Shown here: one piece after another, positions 45,589 to 53,880 of the stretch
Layout: each line of letters begins with the position of its first letter
How positions within the stretch are numbered: the first letter of the stretch is position 1
Assembly (NCBI RefSeq): GCF_023073715.1
Contig: NZ_JADPKA010000008.1
Span: 124,001 to 188,000 of the forward strand
Length of the DNA stretch: 64,000 nt
Source of the DNA: Bradyrhizobium sp. 164
GTDB taxonomy: Bacteria > Pseudomonadota > Alphaproteobacteria > Rhizobiales > Xanthobacteraceae
Reading direction: 5' to 3'
Notes under the pieces: model-generated
What the model saw: only the letters and a program-made list of their open reading frames with translations
Database searches by the model: none
Told to the model about the DNA's origin: nothing
Translations under genes and position numbers: made by a program

Positions 45589-45780
45589 TCAGCCCTTCGC
45601 CGCGGCCGCCTCCCGCGCGAGGCGTTCGGCCTTCAGCCGTTCCTTGTTGGCGTAAAACGCCTTCTGCGCCGCCTCATGATCGCGCATGGCCTTTTCGGCC
45701 TCGAGCCGGCGCGCTGCATCACGTGCCTGGCGCTGCTCGGGAGTCAGAGGCTTGCGTCGGAAGGAAAGGTCTTCAGTCAT
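45589..45780 (-). CDS. Small charged coiled-coil hypothetical protein
   Basis: A 63-residue protein from ATG 45780 (MTEDLSFRRKPLTPEQ). Almost all the rest is a highly charged helix (RLEAEKAMRDHEAAQKAFYANKERL with a conserved heptad look). I recall the same small protein in many rhizobia without assigned function. The frame is open a little further upstream, but homology starts at this Met. Confidence 0.65.
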   Translation of the reverse strand: MTEDLSFRRKPLTPEQRQARDAARRLEAEKAMRDHEAAQKAFYANKERLKAERLAREAAAAKG

Positions 45781-46009
45781 GGCAACACAACGTGGCGGCG
45801 AGGAAAAAGTTCCGCATGCTTGAGCTGAAGCATAGACGCTGACCAACGAAGTTTGCGAAAACAACCCCATGCACAGTAGCTAAGTCTTGTTGGCACAACG
45901 CCTTTTGCATTCGCGCAAAAGCCGGTTGACCCGTCGGGCAAAACAGTGGCATTCTGCCATCTTCGGAAAATCGGCAAGAAGGCTGATCGGGATCCCTTCC
46001 CGAACGCTA

Positions 46010-46106
46010 ATGATCCGGAAAAAATGCGCAGCGGTTTTCCGAAAAGATCATGTCAAGACAACAACCTAAAGCGCGATGACGATTCGTCCTAATCTCATCG
46101 CGCTTT
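46010..46106 (+). repeat. Dispersed repeat B, copy 1
   Basis: TGATCCGGAAAA, AGCGGTTTTCCGAAAAGATC, then AAAGCGCGATGACGATT and the inverted ATCGCGCTTT. Two related copies lie at 51850-51950 (opposite orientation) and 63973-64000 (opposite orientation, cut by the window end). It sits in a 371-base spacer (45781-46151) that otherwise shows no gene. I recall this element as abundant in Rhizobiales genomes. Confidence 0.82.
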
Positions 46107-46151
46107 GGGGAAAGCGGCGAGCGAGAAGATCATCTTCCCTCGGGAAAATAT

Positions 46152-46826
46152 TCAGATCTCTATTTCTGCAATCACCGGCAAATGGTCTGAATAGGCTCCT
46201 GCCTCCCGGTCGGTCCACACTTTCCCGAACCGGGCGTCGGGCGTCGCATAGATTCTATCAAGGCGTAGAACGGGCAAGCGCGCCGGGAAAGTCCGCAAGC
46301 GTGTCCGGTTTGGGCAAACCTGCGCGAGCACACGCCGCACCGATTTGACCCAAAACCAGTCATTGAAGTCGCCGAGAACGACGGTCTTTCCGGGCTTCAC
46401 AAGGCTGACCAGGGCCTGAGCTTGCGCATACCGCTCATGGATACTCAAGCCGAGATGAGTAGCCACCACGCGCACATGGCCGACAGGTGTCAGCAGTCCC
46501 GTGGCAATCGCCCTACGGGGCTCCCGCTCCCGATACGACACGTCGACGATCTCGGGCACCCCGGAGAATGGAAAGCGGCTTAGGAGCATCTGACCGTAGT
46601 CGCCATCCTCGGTGACGATCGACTTGGCGTGAACGCGGTGATCGCCGACAACACTTGCCAACTTCGCGAATGGATTGTCTGACCGCGATCGCGAATCCAC
46701 CTCCTGAAGCGCGACGACATCGGGGGCCCACCGGCGAACGATCGAGCAAACACCCTCCAAATCGAACTTCGTATTGAGATTGAACGTGCCATGCACATTC
46801 CATGTCATGAAACGCATCGCCGCCAT
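46152..46826 (-). CDS. Endonuclease/exonuclease/phosphatase-family protein
   Basis: A 224-residue Mg-dependent phosphoesterase of the EEP (DNase I-like) fold. Motifs: RFMTWNVHGTF at the start, VVALQEVDSRS (catalytic Glu), ATHLGLSIHERYAQ, VLGDFNDWF (Asp/Asn) and the terminal SDHLPVIAEI (catalytic His). Its ATG overlaps the stop of the PLD gene (ATGA), so the two are translationally coupled. Together they resemble a lipid- or nucleic-acid-processing pair; the substrate cannot be told. Confidence 0.9.
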   Translation of the reverse strand: MAAMRFMTWNVHGTFNLNTKFDLEGVCSIVRRWAPDVVALQEVDSRSRSDNPFAKLASVVGDHRVHAKSIVTEDGDYGQMLLSRFPFSGVPEIVDVSYREREPRRAIATGLLTPVGHVRVVATHLGLSIHERYAQAQALVSLVKPGKTVVLGDFNDWFWVKSVRRVLAQVCPNRTRLRTFPARLPVLRLDRIYATPDARFGKVWTDREAGAYSDHLPVIAEIEI

Positions 46827-48973
46827 CAGCGCCTCCCGGCGAGCCAGGTCGCGACGAATTGTGCGCCTACGCAGATTCCGAGCCAGCTCAAAAACGCCAA
46901 GACCAATAGCAATATGTTGCTCCAGGAAGCATCCCTGGCCAAATCTGCGATTTGAGCCCCCAGAACTGCCATGGCGAGAATACCGGGCATCATGCCCAGC
47001 AGAGTTCCAACCATGAAGTCGCGGAGAGGCAGCGTGCTCGCACCAGCCACGACATTCACCACCGAGAACGGTGCTATCGGAATCATCCGGATGACGACGA
47101 CAGCCAGAATACCCTTGCCTAAGACGCGTTCCTGGATGCGCGCTGCACGTCGTCCGAGTAAACGCTGGAGTCGCTGTCGTCCGAGTGCCCGCCCGAGCGC
47201 AAAAAGCACGAGGGCGCTGAGCAAGACGCCGGCCATTGCGGTAATGAACCCTAGCCAGGGCCCAAGCGCGGCAGCAGTTGCTGCAATGAGTACGAGAACC
47301 GGAAACACGACCAGCCCGCCGACGACGAAAGCTGCGATCGCGAATGGCGGCCCCCAGATAGACTGCGAGTAGGCAGACAGGAACGTTGAAATACGACCCG
47401 CGTCGGCGAAATCGCTCAAAGACGTGTACGACCAAGCCATCGCCAATCCAAAAAGCGCCACGGCTATCGATACGATCCCTATTAGAGTCTTCGTGCTCCA
47501 CATGCGAGATGCCGCCCGCTCGAGATGGAGAGGCCGCTCAGGGTCGGCCACCGGCTGAACCATTGTGGCCAGAGTACTGGTCAGAACCGAGGACTCCACT
47601 TCCCGCAGCGCCTTCGCCCCATCAGCTCTCGACACGTCGTCCAGGAGCGCAAAAAGACGATCCTCATTTCGCGTTATGGTCTGTTCGTCGAGATCGCAGA
47701 AATGGGCAATCAGGCGACGGCGGACCGAAGCGATGAAGTTTCTATGCTCGTCGGATGCAGCTTCAAAAATAAGGTCACACTCACTATCGGCACCCATCGA
47801 CCGATTGTTCAGGTTAGCCGAGCCGATTCTCAAGATCCGATCGTCGACGGTCATGAGCTTGCTGTGCACCATCACGGCAGCTTCGGTATCCCCGCTGGGT
47901 GAGACCGGGTAGACGAAGCGGATACGATCTGCCACTCCGGCCTCATTGAAGCAGTCGATGAAGGCACCACGGCCGTTTTGCATGGCTTGGGATTCTACCC
48001 AGGACGAATGCAGTTTGGGAGTGACAACGAGAACCCGAAGCGAAGGCGCGCGAAGCATCTGCTCGGCCAATTCCCGCGCTATCTTGATAGCGCTGGTAAA
48101 CTGGTTTTCGATGTAAACGAAGCTCGTCGCTGACCGGATCGCTGCAACCAGTGAGCGCTCGACCTCCTTGATCCTCGAACCTGCAGGACACACGATCTCT
48201 GTCCTGGCGATACCCACCGGCACGTGCTCCGCCTCAACCGGCACATTCGCCGGCCACCGAATGCTCTTCAGCGCGCGCCGAGGATGAACCTGTTGACCTG
48301 CCGCACGCCAGCGTTCCTCCGCGAGGTCGGCTAGCCATGCCGCAGCATGCCCGTCGACCATGCATTGAACATCATGAAACGGTGGGTATGGCTTACCCGC
48401 AGGGTCGCAGCGCAACGCGTGATCGGCGCGATGGTCGCTCGTGTCCCAGCGCCTGATCGTCAGGTCGAGCCCGCCAACGAACGCCAATGAACCGTCGACA
48501 CAGACGATCTTCTGGTGTTGGGCGGAACCAAACGGAAGTGTGGAATCCAGATGAAATCGGACGCGGCCACATGTTCCGGCGGTGAATTTTGCCGCGGAAT
48601 TCCATTCCCTTTCGGACGCGTAAAACGAGACGAAGTCCCAGATCAGAATATTAATCCACAGGGCGGGACGGCGTTGAACGAGCGCGCGGAGGAATGGGCC
48701 AAGCTGTTCCGGCAGACCATCATCCGCTCGTCCGGAAGCTCCGACCAGCCTGGTCTCACTATGGATATCCCATCCGATCACATAAACTTGGTCTTGCGCC
48801 TCCAGCAGCGCATCCCGCAGGGCCGCGAAATAAGCGGCAGCATCATTCAGAACCGCGACGCGGCGCGCTTCGCACCGCCGCCAGACGGTATTGCCGGGGA
48901 TCAGGGTCGATGAACTCTGAAGCAGGTGGACCTCGCAAGTCGCGTTCGTGTCTAAAACGCTGTGAATGCTCAA
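46826..48973 (-). CDS. Phospholipase D fused to a VTT (DedA/SNARE-associated) membrane domain
   Basis: A 715-residue protein. Residues about 30-460 form a PLD domain with two HKD motifs: HQKIVCVDGSLAFVGG near 153 and HSKLMTVDDRILRIGSANLNNRS near 365. Residues about 500-715 are membrane helices with a VTT/DedA domain (LVVFPVLVLIAATAAALGPWLGF, GKGILAVVVIRMIPIAPFSVVNVVAGAS), a class linked to lipid scrambling or transport. Translation may start at TTG 48973, since no closer ATG precedes the homology; the start is unsure. The EEP gene is coupled downstream, and a 98-residue orphan lies upstream on the same strand. Confidence 0.9.
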   Translation of the reverse strand: MSIHSVLDTNATCEVHLLQSSSTLIPGNTVWRRCEARRVAVLNDAAAYFAALRDALLEAQDQVYVIGWDIHSETRLVGASGRADDGLPEQLGPFLRALVQRRPALWINILIWDFVSFYASEREWNSAAKFTAGTCGRVRFHLDSTLPFGSAQHQKIVCVDGSLAFVGGLDLTIRRWDTSDHRADHALRCDPAGKPYPPFHDVQCMVDGHAAAWLADLAEERWRAAGQQVHPRRALKSIRWPANVPVEAEHVPVGIARTEIVCPAGSRIKEVERSLVAAIRSATSFVYIENQFTSAIKIARELAEQMLRAPSLRVLVVTPKLHSSWVESQAMQNGRGAFIDCFNEAGVADRIRFVYPVSPSGDTEAAVMVHSKLMTVDDRILRIGSANLNNRSMGADSECDLIFEAASDEHRNFIASVRRRLIAHFCDLDEQTITRNEDRLFALLDDVSRADGAKALREVESSVLTSTLATMVQPVADPERPLHLERAASRMWSTKTLIGIVSIAVALFGLAMAWSYTSLSDFADAGRISTFLSAYSQSIWGPPFAIAAFVVGGLVVFPVLVLIAATAAALGPWLGFITAMAGVLLSALVLFALGRALGRQRLQRLLGRRAARIQERVLGKGILAVVVIRMIPIAPFSVVNVVAGASTLPLRDFMVGTLLGMMPGILAMAVLGAQIADLARDASWSNILLLVLAFLSWLGICVGAQFVATWLAGRR

Positions 48974-49057
48974 CGGGTTCCGCGTCCTCGGAGACGGGCT
49001 ACGCTTCGGTGTGAGAATGCCGAACCACAGAGCTTACGCGGCACAAGCGCACTTGCG

Positions 49058-49354
49058 TTATTTGGTTCGGACAGTCTTTGCGCCGGCGCCCCTCAAGACG
49101 TCTGCGATCTTTTCAGGGGCATCGCCGTGGAAATCCACGGAGACCTCGATCAGACCTTCCAACTTCTGGTGACCTTCCGGCGCGGGCGCGGATTTGACGT
49201 CAGCACCGGCCGGATGTGTCCCCGCCGTGTTCGCGCCGCCGGCCGGTTGGACGAAGACGTCGCTTCGGGATACGCCGCATTCCTGGACGACGTGCTCAAT
49301 GGCAAGCTCGGCGCTGCGGCGAGTGTCGAATTCTCCGATGATTGTGCTTTCCAA
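49058..49354 (-). CDS. 98-residue hypothetical protein
   Basis: Starts MESTIIGEFDTRRSAELAIEH and contains the repeat-free stretch GGANTAGTHPAGADV and a C-terminal IEVSVDFHGDAPEKIADVLRGAGA, a ferredoxin-like alpha/beta pattern. It precedes the PLD gene by 84 bases on the same strand. I recall similar small proteins in Bradyrhizobium, possibly stress-related, but no function is known. Confidence 0.6.
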   Translation of the reverse strand: MESTIIGEFDTRRSAELAIEHVVQECGVSRSDVFVQPAGGANTAGTHPAGADVKSAPAPEGHQKLEGLIEVSVDFHGDAPEKIADVLRGAGAKTVRTK

Positions 49355-49473
49355 GACATCTCTCCGTAGGTGGACGAGAGTGCGTACAACAGGCCAGCAC
49401 TGGCCAAGTTCCAGATGCTGGCGACCTGCATCTCAAATGCGTGGAGGGTGAATCTGGACCACGCGCCGGGGGT

Positions 49474-49578
49474 TCAGAACCGGACTATCCCGAGCAGGAA
49501 GAGGAGCGCGAGAGTGATCAAGCCGGAGATCAGCAACGAGCCGAGACACCCGAGCCGGTTCGAGAAAAAGAAGAACAT
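49474..49578 (-). CDS. 34-residue membrane microprotein (MFFFFSN type)
   Basis: ATG 49578 to TGA 49474. It starts MFFFFSNRLGCLGSLLIS and ends LLFLLGIVRF, one hydrophobic helix preceded by an aromatic run and a Cys. I recall several MFFFFSNRxGC proteins of 34-40 residues in rhizobia. The preceding frame (DERERIRNAVELEKLAWQEA) runs into it with a one-base shift, so the microprotein might instead be the C-terminus of a longer frameshifted gene. CCAGG just before the ATG is a modest binding site. Confidence 0.5.
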   Translation of the reverse strand: MFFFFSNRLGCLGSLLISGLITLALLFLLGIVRF

Positions 49579-49753
49579 GCCTGGCCCGCTGTGAAGCTTC
49601 CTGCCAGGCTAATTTTTCAAGTTCGACAGCGTTCCGGATGCGCTCTCGTTCGTCCTGATTGTCGAGCGGCTCCCATCTACAGACGGCGATGGGACTGGTG
49701 CTTCTAGAAGCGACGGATAAGAACCAATCTTTGAGCGAGACGTTGAATCCACG

Positions 49754-49960
49754 ATGTCCGACGCTTTTGACTATTTCCGAGCGCACGCGGTTCGAGCCCT
49801 TTGCAAGGCCCGGACGATGCCCCGCGGGCGAATGAAGCATCTCCAAATCATGGTAGCCCGGATCTACCACCTGCTCACCAAGGAGGCCGCGTACGGGCCA
49901 AACCTGCAGCATCTGGACGACTTCCGGGCAGCCCAAAAGCTTGAGAGGTCAATCGATTGA
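49754..49960 (+). CDS. 68-residue hypothetical protein
   Basis: Starts MSDAFDYFRAHAVRALCKA and continues with MKHLQIMVARIYHLLTKEAA and LDDFRAAQKLERSID; mostly helical and basic. I recall close relatives in many Bradyrhizobium genomes, always short and of unknown function. It ends 18 bases before polX on the same strand and may be co-transcribed with it. Confidence 0.62.
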   Translation: MSDAFDYFRAHAVRALCKARTMPRGRMKHLQIMVARIYHLLTKEAAYGPNLQHLDDFRAAQKLERSID

Positions 49961-49978
49961 AGGCCTGGAGCGAGGTGA

Positions 49979-51652
49979 GTGGCGGTCGCTGACACCCCAA
50001 GGGTGACTGAACTCCTGAGGGAATACGCGCAGCGAACGGCGCTGCGTGGAGGCAACCCCTATCGTGCGAAGGCGTATGCCAACGCCGCCGATAATCTTGC
50101 CGCGCTCGTCGTCCCGCTCCACGTGCTGATCGAGGAAGACCGCCTCACCGAGATTCCCGGGGTCGGCGAAGCCATCGCGGACATTATCACCAAGCTGTAT
50201 CGCACGGGGACTCATCCGAGCCTTGAGAAGCTGCGCAAGGAAATTCCCGCGGGGGTCCTGGAACTGCTGACGGTGCCGGGCTTAAGGCCTGAGAAGGTGC
50301 TCAAGCTCTACAAGGATCTCGGGATCACCTCCCTGTCCGAATTGGAAACGGCAGCCGAGCAAGACCGCATCAAGAAGGCCAAGGGGCTTGGGGCCGCGCT
50401 GCAGACCAAGATCGTGGAGAACCTTGCGATCGCCAAAAGCGGCAAGGGTCGCCTGCACCTGCATCGCGCCGCGGCCCTGCTCGAGCATGCAACGGACTCG
50501 CTGCGGAAAGCGCGGCCCGAGCTCAGACGGCTCACGATCGCCGGCGACTTCAGGCGCGGTTGCGAACTCGTCGCCGACTTCGCGATCGTCGCCGAGGCCG
50601 CCGGGAGCGGCAGCGTTATCGAATCAGGCGGGCTGCAAGTCCACCTCGCCGATCGCAAGCATTTTGGCGCCGCCCTGCTCCACGCGACAGGCTCACCTGT
50701 TCATCTGGATCAGCTTCGGGCGCTCGCGGACAAGAAAGGAATGCGCCTCGAGCCGGACGGGCTGCACAAGGGGCGGAGCGTTGTCGCAGAGACCGAGGAA
50801 GACATCTACCGGGCGCTCGGCCTTCCCTTCATCGCGCCCGAACTGCGCGAGGGCCGCGGCGAGATCGAGCGGGCGCTGAAGAAAAAGCTGCCGAGGCTCG
50901 TCACCGACCAGGACCTGCGCGGCATCCTGCACTGCCACACCGACGCCTCGGATGGGACTGAGACGCTCGAGAGCATGGCCAAGGCCACGCTGAAGCGCGG
51001 CTTCGAATATTTCGGTGTCGCCGACCACTCGCAGTCGGCGCACTACGCCGGGGGTCTCTCGCTCGAGCAGATCAAGGAGCAGCATCGGCAGGCCGAGCGG
51101 CTCAATAGAAAGTTTGGCAAGGACTTTCGGATCCTGAGGGGCATTGAGTCCGACATCCTGGCGGACGGATCGCTGGACTATCCGGACGAGGTGCTCGACG
51201 GCTTCGATTTCGTGGTCGCCAGCATCCACGGGCGTTTCAGGCTGGATCGGAAGGCACAGACCGAACGCCTGCTGCGGGCTGTCGCCAATCCCTACACCAC
51301 CATCGTCGGCCACATGACCGGCCGCCAGCTTCAGCGCCGTCCAGGCTACGAGATCGATGTCGAGAAGGTGCTGCGCGCCTGCGCCAAGCACGACGTCGCA
51401 ATCGAGATCAACGCTCATCCCTGGCGGCTCGATCTGGACTGGCGCTGGCATCAGGCTGCGCTCGAATATGGCTGCATGTTGAGCATCAATCCGGACGCGC
51501 ACTCGATCGCCGAGCTCGATCACATGCATTGGGGCGTCGAGATGGCGCGAAAAGGCGGCGTCCCCGCAGAGCGGGTGCTGAACGCAATGCCGCTCGCCGA
51601 TATCGAGCGATACCTGCGCCACAGGCGTCGCTCGTTTGCACGTGCAGCTTGA
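49979..51652 (+). CDS. polX: PolX-family protein: PHP exonuclease with degenerate polymerase site
   Basis: A 557-residue protein laid out like bacterial PolX: helix-hairpin-helix region (GVGEAIADIITKLY, about 60-75), polymerase-beta palm (185-260), PHP domain (315-555). The PHP site is intact: H318/H320, D349/H350, E390, H417, H445, D506/H508. In the palm, canonical DxD reads D200-F-A202 and the third Asp (VDLR/VDFR in relatives) is replaced in VHLADR (residue H222); the loop between them is shortened. The GDFRRG motif stays. It probably keeps 3'-5' exonuclease and AP-site activity but not polymerisation (inference). Start GTG 49979 was chosen for position and homology. Confidence 0.9.
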   Translation: MAVADTPRVTELLREYAQRTALRGGNPYRAKAYANAADNLAALVVPLHVLIEEDRLTEIPGVGEAIADIITKLYRTGTHPSLEKLRKEIPAGVLELLTVPGLRPEKVLKLYKDLGITSLSELETAAEQDRIKKAKGLGAALQTKIVENLAIAKSGKGRLHLHRAAALLEHATDSLRKARPELRRLTIAGDFRRGCELVADFAIVAEAAGSGSVIESGGLQVHLADRKHFGAALLHATGSPVHLDQLRALADKKGMRLEPDGLHKGRSVVAETEEDIYRALGLPFIAPELREGRGEIERALKKKLPRLVTDQDLRGILHCHTDASDGTETLESMAKATLKRGFEYFGVADHSQSAHYAGGLSLEQIKEQHRQAERLNRKFGKDFRILRGIESDILADGSLDYPDEVLDGFDFVVASIHGRFRLDRKAQTERLLRAVANPYTTIVGHMTGRQLQRRPGYEIDVEKVLRACAKHDVAIEINAHPWRLDLDWRWHQAALEYGCMLSINPDAHSIAELDHMHWGVEMARKGGVPAERVLNAMPLADIERYLRHRRRSFARAA

Positions 51653-51998
51653 GACACCTGGTCCTTCAACGAAGGCTCGCCGGTCCAGGCGCAGCCGTTT
51701 GCGCGAGAAAGAACGACCCCAGGCCTGGATCAAGGACCCAGGGCTGGGGCCGCTCGGGCTACGGTTAGATAGCCTGATGCGCCTAAGCGCATGCGGATCA
51801 AAGTACGTGGGCCGCAAGCGTTCCTATTTTGCAACGGCCTCCACCGGAGCTAAAGCGCAATGCGATTGGCAATAATCGTCATCGCGCTTGACGTTGTGTT
51901 TGAGCCTGATCTTTGCCGAAAACCGCTTCACACTTTTCCGGATCATGCTCAGGAACGCTTGCCGAGCTTTCGCGTCTTCTGAAAAATGAGACGTGCCC
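51653..51998. other. Spacer after polX
   Basis: 346 bases without a convincing gene. The second half is dispersed repeat B copy 2. A plus-strand open frame from 51636 has no protein character. Confidence 0.4.
51850..51950 (-). repeat. Dispersed repeat B, copy 2
   Basis: Reverse-complement relative of 46010-46106: on the minus strand it reads GCATGATCCGGAAAAGTG, AAGCGGTTTTCGGC, then AAGCGCGATGACGATT. Substitutions at about one base in six from copy 1. Confidence 0.78.
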
Positions 51999-52172
51999 AT
52001 GCCTCCAGCCACGCCCCCGAGCCGAACCCTGTTCCGCTGCCCCAAATGCCGCGAACCGCTCAGTCTGGCGGAGAAGCTATGGGACATGAAGGCAGCCCGC
52101 TTCATCCGGGTGTATCAATGCCGGTGCGGTGAACTGCTCTGGGATGATCAATCGTCCGCGCAACACAGCTAA
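51999..52172 (+). CDS. 57-residue zinc-ribbon-like protein
   Basis: ATG 51999 to TAA 52172. Four Cys in two pairs, FRCPKCREPL and YQCRCGELLW, suggest a small zinc ribbon. The middle (WDMKAARFIRVYQ) would be a beta hairpin. I recall related short proteins in Bradyrhizobium; possible nucleic-acid binding is inference only. Confidence 0.6.
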   Translation: MPPATPPSRTLFRCPKCREPLSLAEKLWDMKAARFIRVYQCRCGELLWDDQSSAQHS

Positions 52173-52337
52173 GGCACACCAGGCCCCCCTCGCCTGGAGT
52201 TGCTACCGATCTCGAGCGGCGCAGCGAGTCCGACAAGATTTCGTGTCGCTTCAACTCATCCGCGATTGCGCCCTCAATGTCGAGCTCAGCTGAGCGCGGT
52301 AACGAACCGCATCTAAGCGGTTGATTTTATTGGATTG

Positions 52338-52427
52338 TGGCGGAAGGGGTGGGATTCGAACCCACGGTACCCTTGCGGGCACGCCGGTTTTCAAGACCGG
52401 TGCCTTAAACCACTCGGCCACCCTTCC
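52338..52427 (-). tRNA. tRNA-Ser (anticodon UGA)
   Basis: On the minus strand the gene starts GGAAGGGTGGCCGAGTGG and ends CCCTTCC plus G and an encoded CCA. The anticodon loop CTTGAAA gives UGA. The extended variable arm (CGTGCCCGCAAGGGTACCG) and the T arm GGTTCGAATCC mark a serine tRNA; 90 bases including CCA. Its 5' half is duplicated at 53531-53570 (see findings). Confidence 0.98.
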
Positions 52428-52441
52428 AGACTGGAAATTGT

Positions 52442-52640
52442 TTAGCTTTTCGTCGCTTCGGTTCGCTTGTTTATGGCGGCTCGCATGGCAACGTCAACAG
52501 CCGCGGCCGCTTCGCCCTGCATGTTCGGCATCAGATGGTTCTCCATCGTGATCGCGATTTGAGGAATGGCCTAGCCGCTCCTGCACGATCTTGGGATGAA
52601 TATTCGGCCAGCATATGGCTGACGTGGCTGTTGCTAACCG
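52442..52640 (-). pseudogene. Decayed tyrosine recombinase (integrase) C-terminus
   Basis: The minus strand reads SHVSHMLA, a one-base shift, NIHPKIVQERLGHSS, another one-base shift, then IAITMENHLMPNMQGEAAAA and a tail ending RTEATKS before TAA at 52442. These are pieces of a phage-type integrase C-terminus. The DTYxH segment with the catalytic Tyr is missing between ITM and HLMPN. At least two frameshifts and a deletion make it inactive. It directly flanks the tRNA-Ser gene, as integrases do. Confidence 0.75.
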
Positions 52641-52907
52641 AATGCGTCTGATCGGCGCACCGTGGGTGCTCCACCGGTGGGCCCGGCATCGCGCCGACCG
52701 CCAGGGAAATCGCAGGCTAAGCCGCTGATGTGACTCCGCTTTGGTCCGAAATCCCGGCAGAGGATTCGCGACTCGGATCCTGGCCCGCCGGTTCACCCTC
52801 GCGGGGTCTTCACGACGCCTGTCAGCCTAATGAACGGTTAACGAAGAACCAATAGAATATTCCGCCGTTGACTTGTACCCCCACCCGAGACGAGGTGGGT
52901 TTAGGAC

Positions 52908-53150
52908 ATGCCGATAATGGCGGACCTCAAAAAAAGATTGGACAAACTCCGCGCCGATGCCGCGGATTTGGCCCTTATGAGCAGGCGGGCAAGCGATCCG
53001 CAAAAGCGCGAACTCTTCGGACGCTTGGCAGATGAGCTTGCAATAGAAGCTCTTGAACTCGAGCAGGTGGTGAAGCAACAAGGTAGGCAATCAGCTTCCA
53101 GCGACATGGACAGAGTTGTGAGCTTCCGGACGCGCCTGGAGAGGAACTGA
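52908..53150 (+). CDS. 80-residue hypothetical protein in the tRNA-Ser element
   Basis: Starts MPIMADLKKRLDKLRADAADLALMS and continues RASDPQKRELFGRLADELAI; helical and charged. I recall relatives of this RLxxLRADAADCALI type in Bradyrhizobium, function unknown. ATG 52917 is an alternative start with GGAC upstream. It is the only likely intact gene between the two copies of the tRNA-Ser 5' half. Confidence 0.6.
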   Translation: MPIMADLKKRLDKLRADAADLALMSRRASDPQKRELFGRLADELAIEALELEQVVKQQGRQSASSDMDRVVSFRTRLERN

Positions 53151-53530
53151 GCACCATTGTCGAGATTCCCGGCTCGCAACGTGAGAGCGGACGAAGCGAG
53201 CAAAAATGATGAGTGAGCGAAGCAAGGCCAACTCGGCTGGCCTAGGAACGTGCCTAGCGATCAGCGTTCATTTTCCAGGCCGAAGCACAGACTGCTATTG
53301 CCCTGTGGTCTCTAGGCGCCCCTAGCGTTCGGCATGGCTGCGCTGGTTTCTTCTTCACTTGCTGAAGAGCGCCGCCTCGGTCGGCGGCCGCTCAATGGTC
53401 CCCCAGCGCGGCCGGTCGCAGGGGCCCGGTTGGTCGTATGGGGCCCGAAAGCTTCCCGAGCGGACCCTTTTCCCCTGACGAGATCGCCGCTCCTAGGAGC
53501 TTAATTCCTACCGACCATTTTCAGAGTAAA
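53151..53530. other. Gene-free right part of the tRNA-Ser element
   Basis: About 380 bases with no start-supported frame, repeat or hairpin that I can justify. With the next 300 bases up to the terminator at 53825 it forms a 0.7-kb gene-poor stretch. Confidence 0.4.
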
Positions 53531-53570
53531 TTTCAAGACCGGTGCCTTAAACTACTCGGCCACCCTTCCA
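53531..53570. repeat. Displaced 5' half of tRNA-Ser (attachment-site copy)
   Basis: Forty bases match 52389-52428 with one difference (c to t within aaaCcactcgg / aaacTactcgg). They cover the tRNA from its 5' end to the anticodon loop. Similarity continues weakly (CTGGAA) past the tRNA 5' end. Same orientation as in the tRNA, so the two copies are direct repeats 1.14 kb apart, the pattern left by site-specific integration. Confidence 0.85.
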
Positions 53571-53824
53571 AGCCTGGAACGGGTGTCGCTTAACGCGTCG
53601 ACCGCGCAAGGCAACGCGAAGTTCGCACTCTCGCCTCAACCTCTTCAGCCCCGCCCTTTGTCAGGCGAGTGTCAGCCTGTTCCTCTAGCTTGGCGGCAGG
53701 TTCGGCGCCGCCACGCGCCGACGTCTCGGCAATCCCAGATACCGGCGACATCTCCCAGGGCGTTGCCGGTTGCGAGGTCCGGTTGGATTCGTCTCCATAT
53801 CCGGGCCTCGCTTGCTGATGCGCA

Positions 53825-53855
53825 AAAGAAAGCGGCGCCCCGCAAGGAGCGCCGC
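53825..53855 (-). terminator. Intrinsic terminator of the Cys-rich exported protein gene
   Basis: On the minus strand GCGGCGCTCC, loop TTGC, GGGGCGCCGC, then TTTCTTTT. It starts 26 bases after the stop codon of the gene at 53881. Confidence 0.92.
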
Positions 53856-53880
53856 GCGAGACTGTCTTCATTGCGTCAGC

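Noticed and set aside
53590..53871. Minus-strand 93-codon frame starting MKTVSRGAPCGAPLSF
   Set aside because: Its start lies inside the intrinsic terminator of the Cys-rich gene (stem and T-run), so the frame is a by-product of the hairpin.
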